A stretch of DNA of 8,880 nt from Alphaproteobacteria bacterium (lineage in GTDB: Bacteria; Pseudomonadota; Alphaproteobacteria; Geminicoccales; Geminicoccaceae): the NCBI GenBank assembly GCA_026982585.1, contig JALSGW010000381.1, positions 1 through 8,880 of the forward strand. Direction: 5' to 3'. The notes under the pieces were generated by a model that saw only the letters and a list, made by a program, of their open reading frames with translations, had not been told where the DNA came from and did not search any database. Shown piece by piece: positions 1 through 5,877 of this stretch. Every line of letters starts with the position of its first letter. Position 1 is the first letter of the stretch. The position numbers and the translations under genes are program-made.

Positions 1-434
1 TCGCTCTCGCGCGGCGCCACCGCCCGGGCGAGCTTGGCGAAGGCGCTGGTGGCGGCGGCGGCGGTGGCCGCGGACACCAGCTCCGGCTCCGCCGCCGGGG
101 CGGCCGGCTCCTTCTCGGGGGCGGCCAGTTCCTCCTCGCCGGGATCGGCCGCGAGCTCGAGCCGGGCCTCGGTCTCCGCGGCCTGGGCCTCCGCCTCCCG
201 CTCGAGCTCCTCGAGCGACGGCGCCTTGGTCTCCGGATCCTTGGCCATGTCGTCCTCCTGCGCTCCCTCGGCCACCACCTCGGTCAGCTCGAGCACCTCC
301 TCTCCCGCCTCGCCCTCGGAGGTGCGGCTCTGCTCGCCACCCTCCTCGTCGGTGGCGATGATCTTGCGGATCGAGGAGAGGATCTCCTCCATCGACGGTT
401 CGTCCTGGGCCTTGGCTTCGCTGCGCTCGCTCAT
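1..434 (-). CDS. popZ: PopZ-like cell-pole organising protein (DUF2497 family), C-terminus cut off by the window edge
   Basis: The reading frame opens at ATG 434-432 and stays open to base 1, giving 144 residues plus a partial codon. Residues 12-26 read EPSMEEILSSIRKII, the N-terminal helix typical of the DUF2497/PopZ family. From about residue 30 to 120 the protein is rich in Glu, Ala and Pro, like the disordered acidic linker of PopZ. The visible end (SAFAKLARAVAPRES, about 130-144) would lead into the C-terminal oligomerisation helices, which are outside the window. In Caulobacter, PopZ forms a polar matrix that anchors the ParB-parS centromere and recruits cell-cycle regulators. An AGGGG ribosome site lies about 10 bases before the ATG. 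The gene follows tolC by 40 bases on the same strand, and a CtrA-type box lies 55 bases upstream of its start. The family call is firm; the exact PopZ role is inferred. Confidence 0.88.
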   Translation of the reverse strand, partial: MSERSEAKAQDEPSMEEILSSIRKIIATDEEGGEQSRTSEGEAGEEVLELTEVVAEGAQEDDMAKDPETKAPSLEELEREAEAQAAETEARLELAADPGEEELAAPEKEPAAPAAEPELVSAATAAAATSAFAKLARAVAPRES

Positions 435-474
435 GGTCGTCCATCCCCTGCGCCGGCGGGCGGCTGTCCCTTCT

Positions 475-1824
475 CTAGCGCGCTTCGGTTAACGGTGGGT
501 TAACGGCCGCTGGCGACGCCTCGCCGCGCTCGCGGGCGATGGCCGTGGGATGGTCGTCGCCGGCGCCGATGCCGAGCTCGGCGGCGCCGAGGCGCCCCAT
601 GGCGGCGAGCAGCCGGTAGGCGGCCAAAAGCCGGGCGCGCCGGGCTTCCACCGCCTGGGATCGGGCCTGGAACAGCTCCCGCTCTCCCTCGAGCAGATCC
701 GACGGTGCTTTCTGGCCCATCCGCACCGCGTTGCGCAACCCGTCCACCAGCATGCGCACGGCCCGCTCGCGCCGGCTGAGATCCGCCCATCGTTCCCGTT
801 CCGCCCGGAAGGCGAAAAACGCGCTCCGGATCTCCTCCTGCACCGCCCGCCGGGCCGCATCCCGGGCGTAGCGCCGGGCGAGTTCCCGGGCCCGGCTCTG
901 GCGCACCGCCGCCCGCAGCGCGCCGCCCCGGTAGAGCGGCAGGGTCAACAACGCCCCCGCCTTGAGGTCGAGGTCGGCACCGGTGGCGGGATCCGGCCGG
1001 CTGCGCCAGCTGAGCCGGCTCTCGAGCAGCACGAGCGGCCGCAGGCCGGCCCGGGCCTGCTGCACCTCCGCAAGCGCGGCCTCGCGCGCGAACTCCGCCG
1101 CCCGCACCCGGGGATGGTCCTCCACCGCCGCCAGGGCGGCGGCCAGATCCGGGGGAAGCCCCGGCGGCAGCGCGGGCCACACCAGCCCTCCGGGCGGATC
1201 GCCGATGGCGCGGCGAAAGCGGGCCCCCGACTCCTCGAGCCGGGCCTGGGCCAAAAGCCGCGCGGCCCGGGCCTCCCGGTAGCGGGCCTCGGCCCGCGCC
1301 ACCGCCATGCCGGTGGACTGGCCCTCGCGATAGCGGGCCTTGAAGGCGGCGAGATGGTCGAGCAGCCGCTGTTCGTTCAACAGCGCAAGCTCGAGCAGCC
1401 GCTGGTCGCGCAACACCGCCGTAAAGGCGGCGACCGCCTCCACCAGCAGCTCCTGCTCCAAAAGCCGCAGCCGCGCCCGCTCCTCGGCAAGCCGCGCCCG
1501 CGCCGCCTTGAGCGCGGCACCGCTCCGCCCACCGTCGTAGAGCAGCTGACGCAGGCTCAACTCCTGTTCGAGCGCCACCAGGGGCGACCGCCCCCCCTCG
1601 AGCCGCTGATAGAAGAGCCCGGTGCGCGCGTCCACCGCCGGCCACCGCTTGCCGGCGGCAATCCGCACCTCCTCCTCGGCCGCCCGCAGCCGCGCCCGCG
1701 CCGCCTGGAGTTGGGGATGCTCCGCCAGCACCTTGGCCAGCGCCCGCTCGAGCGTCACCTGGCCGAACACCGGCGCGCCAAAGCCCAGCACCAAAAGCGC
1801 ACAGAGGCCCAAGAGCCGAACCAT
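475..1824 (-). CDS. tolC: TolC-family outer-membrane efflux/secretion protein
   Basis: A 449-residue protein with a signal peptide (hydrophobic residues 3-16, likely cleavage after APVFG at residue 21) and two OEP-type repeats, about 25-210 and 225-415. Each repeat carries the turn motif expected before its periplasmic helices: LYDGGR at 95-100 and LPLYRGG at 295-301. The rest is long Ala/Arg/Leu/Glu-rich helix. The length is usual for the family. TolC trimers form the outer-membrane channel of RND efflux pumps and type I secretion systems; the inner-membrane partner is not in this window. The gene lies 72 bases after pcm and 40 before popZ. No Shine-Dalgarno is visible before the ATG, but TACACT (-10-like) lies 6 bases upstream, so a leaderless message is possible. 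The tail after about residue 420 is short and polar, and its codons carry the CtrA-type box. The substrate is unknown. Confidence 0.9.
   Translation of the reverse strand: MVRLLGLCALLVLGFGAPVFGQVTLERALAKVLAEHPQLQAARARLRAAEEEVRIAAGKRWPAVDARTGLFYQRLEGGRSPLVALEQELSLRQLLYDGGRSGAALKAARARLAEERARLRLLEQELLVEAVAAFTAVLRDQRLLELALLNEQRLLDHLAAFKARYREGQSTGMAVARAEARYREARAARLLAQARLEESGARFRRAIGDPPGGLVWPALPPGLPPDLAAALAAVEDHPRVRAAEFAREAALAEVQQARAGLRPLVLLESRLSWRSRPDPATGADLDLKAGALLTLPLYRGGALRAAVRQSRARELARRYARDAARRAVQEEIRSAFFAFRAERERWADLSRRERAVRMLVDGLRNAVRMGQKAPSDLLEGERELFQARSQAVEARRARLLAAYRLLAAMGRLGAAELGIGAGDDHPTAIARERGEASPAAVNPPLTEAR
489..503. promoter_or_regulatory. Candidate CtrA-binding box (TTAA-N7-TTAA) ahead of popZ
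   Basis: The bases TTAACGGTGGGTTAA match the full CtrA consensus TTAA-N7-TTAA. The next base, 504, is C, which extends the second half to TTAAC. The box lies in the last codons of tolC and ends 55 bases upstream of the popZ ATG. A weak -10-like TAGAGA on the minus strand (477-472) would put the box over the -35 region, where CtrA commonly acts. CtrA is the master cell-cycle response regulator of alphaproteobacteria. The match is seen directly; binding and its effect on popZ are inferred. Confidence 0.6.
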
Positions 1825-1896
1825 GGCGGAAGTGTAGCAGCTTTTCGACCGGGAGCCTAGCCGAACCCGGGCGGATGCGCGCGCCGGTTGAGGGGA

Positions 1897-2547
1897 TCAG
1901 AACCGGAAGCCCGCCTCGGGCTGGAAGGCCGGGCAGGGGGGAATCCAGGCGTCGAAGGGGGCCCGGCGGCCGAAGCTGTCGCCGACCCGCTGCCAGACCT
2001 CGACCCGTCCGGCGCCGTTGTCGGTCACCACCGCCACCAGCCGGCCGCCGTCCTGGAGCTGGCCGAGCAGGGTGCGGGGCACCTCGGGCACGGCGCCGGT
2101 GAGCAGGATGACGTCGAAGGGCGCGAGCTCCGGCAGGCCGCGGCGCGGATCGCCCGACCGCACCACCACGTTCTCGGCGCCGATGTCGTTGAGCAGCCGG
2201 TCGGTGTGCTCCGCCTCCTCCTCCCGTTCCACCAACAGGAACACGGTGGTGGCGAGCCGCGCCAGCACCGCCGCCGCATAGCCGACATCGCGCCCGATCA
2301 CGAGCGCCGTGTCCTCGGGCCGCACCGACGCCGCCTGCAGCATCTTGGCCAGCGCCAGGGGTTCGATCAGACGGCGCCCGTCGCCGAGCTCGAGGTCCTC
2401 GTCGGCATAGGCGACCGCCCGAAGCGCGGCCGGCAGGAAACGCTCCCGCGGCACCTCGGCCATGGCGGCGAGCAGCCGCGGGTCGGTGATGCGGTTGGGC
2501 CGCAGCTGGCCCCACACCATGTTCTGCCGGGCGCGGGCGAGATCCAT
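1897..2547 (-). CDS. pcm: Protein-L-isoaspartate O-methyltransferase family protein, probably atypical
   Basis: A 216-residue protein of the PCMT fold. I start it at ATG 2547 (MDLARARQNMVWGQLRPNR): AGGAG lies 9 bases ahead, and a promoter covers the region a longer start at 2613 would need. The PCMT family transfers methyl from S-adenosylmethionine to isoaspartyl residues to repair damaged proteins. Visible family features are MVWGQLRPNRITD near the N-terminus, an acidic residue after strand 2 (VERE, about 107), PFDVILLTG (143-151) and DGGRLV (166-171). Two key places differ from true PCMT. The TISQP-like active-site segment reads RLIEP (59-63), with no Ser. SAM motif I, usually DxGxGxGY, reads VIGRDVGY (83-90), losing its Asp and one Gly. 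The family and its place before tolC are secure from known gene order; isoaspartate repair activity is doubtful. Confidence 0.82.
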   Translation of the reverse strand: MDLARARQNMVWGQLRPNRITDPRLLAAMAEVPRERFLPAALRAVAYADEDLELGDGRRLIEPLALAKMLQAASVRPEDTALVIGRDVGYAAAVLARLATTVFLLVEREEEAEHTDRLLNDIGAENVVVRSGDPRRGLPELAPFDVILLTGAVPEVPRTLLGQLQDGGRLVAVVTDNGAGRVEVWQRVGDSFGRRAPFDAWIPPCPAFQPEAGFRF

Positions 2548-2554
2548 GGGCGCG

Positions 2555-2561
2555 CTCTCCT
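2555..2561 (-). promoter_or_regulatory. Ribosome-binding site that fixes the pcm start
   Basis: On the minus strand the bases read AGGAGAG, with the AGGAG core ending 9 bases before ATG 2547. No comparable site precedes the upstream in-frame ATG at 2613. This decides for the 216-residue form. Confidence 0.75.
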
Positions 2562-2584
2562 GCGCGGATCGGTGCACCGGCCCG

Positions 2585-2613
2585 CTTATAGGGGCAGGGG
2601 CGGCGGGCGACAA
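2585..2613 (-). promoter_or_regulatory. Sigma70-type promoter for pcm (and probably tolC-popZ)
   Basis: On the minus strand, -35 TTGTCG (2613-2608) and -10 TATAAG (2590-2585) are separated by exactly 17 bases. Transcription would start near 2578, leaving a leader of about 30 bases before the pcm ATG at 2547. The gaps between pcm, tolC and popZ are short, so this promoter could also serve the downstream genes. Confidence 0.65.
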
Positions 2614-2817
2614 TCGGACCTGACGCCGCCCTCACCGCCCTTGATCGCCCCTCACGCGCCCTCGGGGCCCCCGCCCGCGACCCGGTTTTCGTGGAAAATC
2701 AATGACTTGTCGGGTTTGTTCGGCAGAATCGCCACATCGATCAGGGCCGTCTCCGAGCCACACCGATCCACTCTACCATGGAGCGCCGAGGCCGCCAAGG
2801 GGCGTCGGCCGCGCTGC
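2614..2817. other. Intergenic stretch between the divergent pcm and tRNA-Val promoters, with one AT-rich hairpin
   Basis: I see no convincing gene here. The stretch is mostly GC-rich, with an island of lower GC at about 2683-2735. Inside it, 2684-2700 forms a hairpin: TTTTC (2686-2690), loop GTG, GAAAA (2694-2698), extended by one G-T and one G-C pair. It is not placed as a terminator of any visible gene. A 39-codon ORF from ATG 2703 has no good ribosome site, and I do not call it. Confidence 0.4.
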
Positions 2818-2846
2818 TTGAAGCGGTGTCGGGCGCTCACTATGGT
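2818..2846 (+). promoter_or_regulatory. Sigma70-type promoter for tRNA-Val (possibly also gabD-gor-aroG)
   Basis: The -35 TTGAAG (2818-2823) and -10 TATGGT (2841-2846) have a 17-base spacer (2824-2840). The predicted start near 2853 is about 6 bases before the mature tRNA 5' end at 2859, a short leader for RNase P to remove. No other promoter-like sequence is apparent between here and gabD. Confidence 0.65.
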
Positions 2847-2858
2847 GGGAGGTGGAGC

Positions 2859-2933
2859 GCGGGTGTAGCTCAGGGGTAGAGCGCGGCGCTTACACCGCCG
2901 TCGTCGGAGGTTCGAGTCCTCCCGCCCGCACCA
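2859..2933 (+). tRNA. tRNA-Val, anticodon UAC
   Basis: The 75 bases include an encoded CCA end (2931-2933). The full cloverleaf folds: acceptor GCGGGTG (2859-2865) with CGCCCGC (2923-2929), including one T-G wobble; D stem GCTC/GAGC; anticodon stem CGGCG/CGCCG around the loop CTTACAC (2889-2895); and T stem GGAGG/CCTCC around TTCGAGT. The anticodon is TAC at 2891-2893, which reads valine codons, mainly GUA. The discriminator base is A, as usual for valine. gabD begins 51 bases after the CCA. No integrase or duplicated 3' end is visible, so there is no sign that the gene is used as an attachment site. Confidence 0.97.
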
Positions 2934-2936
2934 GGG

Positions 2937-2951
2937 GGCGGCACGGCCGCC
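2937..2951 (+). other. GC-rich hairpin between tRNA-Val and gabD
   Basis: GGCGGC (2937-2942) and GCCGCC (2946-2951) pair around a 3-base loop, starting 3 bases after the tRNA CCA. No T-run follows, so it is not a typical intrinsic terminator. It may mark 3' processing of the tRNA or cause a weak pause, or it may be chance in GC-rich DNA. Confidence 0.35.
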
Positions 2952-2972
2952 TCGATGGGACCGATCGGGAGC

Positions 2973-2977
2973 GGAGG
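2973..2977 (+). promoter_or_regulatory. Ribosome-binding site that fixes the gabD start
   Basis: GGAGG lies 7 bases before ATG 2985. The in-frame ATG at 2955 has only the GC-rich hairpin ahead of it. The 2985 start also gives an N-terminus that lines up with E. coli GabD. Confidence 0.75.
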
Positions 2978-2984
2978 CTTGGCC

Positions 2985-4466
2985 ATGGCCACGGCCATCG
3001 ACGATATCCGGCATCGCCTCAAGCATCCGGGGCTGTTCCGGGAGCGGGCCTATGTGGACGGGGCCTGGGTGGAGGCGGCAAGCGGCGCCCGCATGGAGGT
3101 CACCGATCCGGCGAGCGGGCGGGTGATCGGCAGCGTGCCCCGCATGGACCGCGAGGACGTTCGGGCGGCGATCGCCGCCGCCGAGCGGGCGCTTCCCGCC
3201 TGGCGGGCCAAGACCGCCAAGGAGCGGGCGCAGATCCTGCGCCGCTGGTACGAGCTGGTCCTCGCCCACGCCGACGATCTCGCCTATCTCATGACCCGCG
3301 AGCAGGGCAAGCCGCTCGCCGAGGCGCGCGGCGAGGTGGTCTACGGCGCCGCCTTCATCGAGTGGTTCGCCGAGGAGGGCAAACGGGTCTACGGCGACAT
3401 CGTCCCCGAGACCGTACCCTCGCGCCGCATCCTGGTGCTCAAACAGCCGGTCGGGGTGTGCGCGGCGATCACCCCCTGGAACTTCCCGATCGCCATGATC
3501 ACCCGCAAATGCGCGCCCGGGCTCGCGGTCGGCTGCACCATGGTGGCCAAGCCGGCGAGCGCCACCCCCTTCTCGGCGCTGGCGCTTGCGGCGCTCGCCG
3601 AGGAGGCGGGCATGCCGCCCGGGGTGTTCAATGTGGTGACCGGACCGGCCGGGCCGATCGGCGACGAGCTGTGCGAGAACAAGGCGGTGCGCAAGCTCTC
3701 CTTCACCGGCTCCACCGAGGTCGGCAAGCTGCTCATCAAGAAGTGCGCGGACACGGTCAAGCGGGTGTCGATGGAGCTCGGCGGCCATGCGCCCTTCATC
3801 GTCTTCGACGACGCCGACCTCGAGGCGGCGGTGGAGGGGGCGATCGCCTGCAAGTTCCGCAACGCCGGCCAGACCTGCGTGTGCGCCAACCGCATCTATG
3901 TGCAGAGCGGCATCTTCGATGCCTTCGCCGAGCGGTTCGCGGCCCGGGTGGCGCAGCTCAAGGTGGGCCCCGGCACCGAGGAGGGGGTGCAGGTGGGGCC
4001 GCTCATCGACGAGGGGGCGGTGCGCAAGGTGGAGGAACACATCGCCGACGCCCGCGAAAAGGGCGCCGAGGTGCTCGCCGGCGGCCGCCGCCACGCCCGC
4101 GGCGGGCTGTTCTTCGAGCCCACCGTGATCGCTCCCTGCACCCTCGAGATGCGGATCACCCGGGAGGAGACCTTCGGCCCGGTGGCACCGCTCTACCGTT
4201 TCGAGAGCGAGGAGGAGGTGGTGCGGCTCGCCAACGACTCCGACTACGGCCTCGCCGGCTACTTCTACGCCCGCGACCTCGGCCGGGTGTTCCGGGTCGC
4301 CGAGGCGCTCGAGGTGGGGCTCGTGGGCGTCAACGACGGCATCATCTCGGTGGAGGTGGCGCCGTTCGGCGGCGTCAAACAGAGCGGATTGGGGCGCGAG
4401 GGCTCCAAATACGGCGTCGACGAATATCTCGAGATCAAATACGTCTCGCTCGGCGGAATCCAGTAG
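2985..4466 (+). CDS. gabD: Succinate-semialdehyde dehydrogenase, NADP-dependent type
   Basis: A 493-residue aldehyde dehydrogenase that resembles E. coli GabD along its whole length. It should oxidise succinate semialdehyde to succinate in the cytoplasm, the last step of GABA breakdown, making NADPH. Motifs in order: EQGKPLAEARGEV, FIEWFAEEGKRVYGD, TPWNFP with the catalytic Asn166, MVAKPAS for cofactor binding, FTGSTEVGK, MELGGH with the general base Glu264, GQTCVCANR with the catalytic Cys298 and a second Cys300 as in E. coli, EETFGPVAPL, and the C-terminal APFGGVKQSGLGREGSKYG. I start at 2985 because of the GGAGG site 7 bases ahead; ATG 2955 would add ten residues. The stop is 1 base before the gor start, so the two are almost certainly translated together. 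Glutarate semialdehyde is another possible substrate, common for this group. Confidence 0.93.
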   Translation: MATAIDDIRHRLKHPGLFRERAYVDGAWVEAASGARMEVTDPASGRVIGSVPRMDREDVRAAIAAAERALPAWRAKTAKERAQILRRWYELVLAHADDLAYLMTREQGKPLAEARGEVVYGAAFIEWFAEEGKRVYGDIVPETVPSRRILVLKQPVGVCAAITPWNFPIAMITRKCAPGLAVGCTMVAKPASATPFSALALAALAEEAGMPPGVFNVVTGPAGPIGDELCENKAVRKLSFTGSTEVGKLLIKKCADTVKRVSMELGGHAPFIVFDDADLEAAVEGAIACKFRNAGQTCVCANRIYVQSGIFDAFAERFAARVAQLKVGPGTEEGVQVGPLIDEGAVRKVEEHIADAREKGAEVLAGGRRHARGGLFFEPTVIAPCTLEMRITREETFGPVAPLYRFESEEEVVRLANDSDYGLAGYFYARDLGRVFRVAEALEVGLVGVNDGIISVEVAPFGGVKQSGLGREGSKYGVDEYLEIKYVSLGGIQ

Positions 4467-4467
4467 C

Positions 4468-5877
4468 GTGCGCTTCGATCTGTTCGTGATCGGCGGCGGC
4501 TCGGGCGGCATCGCCTGCGCCCGCCGCGCCGCCGCGCTCGGCGCCAGGGTGGGGCTCGCGGAGCCGGGACGGCTCGGCGGCACCTGCGTGATCCGCGGCT
4601 GTGTGCCGAAGAAGCTCATGTACTACGCCGCCCAGCTCGGCCGCCTCAGGGGGCTCGGGGCGGGCTACGGCTGGCGGGACGGCGAGGCGGCGCTCGACTT
4701 CGCGCGCCTGTTGGACAACCGGGACCGCGAGATCGCCCGCCTCGAGGGGGTCTACGAGACCATGCTGGAGCGCGCCGGGGTGGTGCGCTTTCGCGCCCCC
4801 GCCCGGCTCACCGGCGAAGCGGGGCCGCCCCATGCGGTGGAGGTGGCGGGCGCGCGCCATCTCGCCGACCATGTGGTGATCGCGGTCGGCGCCCGGCCGA
4901 GCCCGCCGGAGCTGCCCGGCATCGAGCTCGCCGTCACCTCGGACCACATCCTCGAAGGACACTATCCCTTCCCGCGCGAGCTGGTGGTGATCGGCGCCGG
5001 CTACATCGGCATCGAGCTCGCCTCCATCTTCCGCGGCCTGGGTGCTCGGGTGCGGCTCGTCTACCGGCGCGATCTGCCGCTTTTCGGCTTCGACGAGGAG
5101 CTCCGGCGGGAGATGGCGGCGGCGCTCGAGCAGGCGGGAATCGAACTGTGCGCGGACATGCGGCCGGAGCGCATCCGGCGCGAAGGCGAGCGGCTTCTCG
5201 TGGAGACCGACCGCGGGGCGGTGGAGGGCGAGCTCGTCATCTGCGCCACCGGCCGCAAACCCCGGCCCAACACCCGCGGCCTCGGCCTCGAGGCGCTCGG
5301 GGTGCGCATGCGCCACGACGGCACCATCTACGTCAACGCCCACTACGGCGCCAGCGTGCCGGGGGTGCATGCGGTGGGCGACTGCGCGGATCATGCCGGA
5401 AACGGCATGGACTCCCAGCAGCACGATCTCACCCCGGTGGCGATCGCCGAGGGAAGGGCGCTCGCCGAGACGCTGTTCGGCGCCGGCCCGCGCACGGTGC
5501 GCTACGACACCGTGCCGACCGCCGTCTTCGGCCTGCCGCAGGCGGCGAGCGTGGGGTTGAGCGAGGAGCGGGCGCGGGCCTTGGGGCTGGATGTGGAGAT
5601 CTACCGCGGCCGCTTCCGTCCCATGCTGTTCACCCTGCCCGAGGTGGAGGCGCGCGCCTTCGTCAAGCTGGTGGTGGACCGGGCGGACGGGCGCGTGGTG
5701 GGACTCCATATGGTGGGGGAGGAGGCGGCGGAGATCGTGCAGGGCTTCGCCGTCGCCATGACCGCCGGAGCCACCAAGGCGGACTTCGATGCCACGGTGG
5801 CGCTGCATCCGACGCTGGCGGAGGAGTTCGTGACCCTGTATGAAGCGGTGCGGTCGACACGGGGGGAGGGCCGATGA
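4468..5877 (+). CDS. gor: Glutathione-disulfide reductase
   Basis: A 469-residue FAD flavoprotein of the pyridine nucleotide-disulfide oxidoreductase family, which reduces glutathione disulfide with NADPH in the cytoplasm. The FAD Rossmann motif GGGSGG is at 9-14. The redox disulfide segment GGTCVIRGCVPKKL gives Cys40 and Cys45. A second Rossmann motif, GAGYIGIELASIF, is followed by LVYRRD, whose arginines fit NADPH preference. The dimer-domain motif HPTLAEE gives the active-site pair His447 and Glu452. The start is GTG, 1 base after the gabD stop, with GGCGGA about 10 bases ahead. The gene ends by overlapping aroG. One oddity: between GD (304-305) and LTP (321-323) there are 15 residues where E. 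coli Gor has 6. A related thiol reductase is possible, but the motif set favours glutathione. Confidence 0.9.
   Translation: MRFDLFVIGGGSGGIACARRAAALGARVGLAEPGRLGGTCVIRGCVPKKLMYYAAQLGRLRGLGAGYGWRDGEAALDFARLLDNRDREIARLEGVYETMLERAGVVRFRAPARLTGEAGPPHAVEVAGARHLADHVVIAVGARPSPPELPGIELAVTSDHILEGHYPFPRELVVIGAGYIGIELASIFRGLGARVRLVYRRDLPLFGFDEELRREMAAALEQAGIELCADMRPERIRREGERLLVETDRGAVEGELVICATGRKPRPNTRGLGLEALGVRMRHDGTIYVNAHYGASVPGVHAVGDCADHAGNGMDSQQHDLTPVAIAEGRALAETLFGAGPRTVRYDTVPTAVFGLPQAASVGLSEERARALGLDVEIYRGRFRPMLFTLPEVEARAFVKLVVDRADGRVVGLHMVGEEAAEIVQGFAVAMTAGATKADFDATVALHPTLAEEFVTLYEAVRSTRGEGR

Noticed and set aside
34..492. A plus-strand open frame rich in Ser and Ala
   Set aside because: It is antisense to the popZ-like gene, whose N-terminal family motif is clear.
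2548..2613. ATG 2613 as the pcm start
   Set aside because: The extra 22 residues overlap the -35 and -10 of a good promoter, and ATG 2547 has an AGGAG site 9 bases ahead.
2703..2821. A 39-codon plus-strand ORF beginning MTCRVCSAES, with a CxxC pair
   Set aside because: It has no convincing ribosome site, an Arg/Pro-rich composition typical of random GC-rich frames, and it overlaps the tRNA promoter.
2859..2951. tRNA-Val as an integration (att) site
   Set aside because: No integrase, no repeated tRNA 3' end and no island-like change in composition are present in the window.
2955..2984. ATG 2955 as the gabD start
   Set aside because: It follows a GC-rich hairpin without a Shine-Dalgarno. ATG 2985 has GGAGG at the right distance and matches the family N-terminus.
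2652..4619. A long minus-strand open frame over gabD and the tRNA
   Set aside because: It is antisense to an unmistakable gabD and translates through the tRNA. Long shadow frames are expected in GC-rich DNA.
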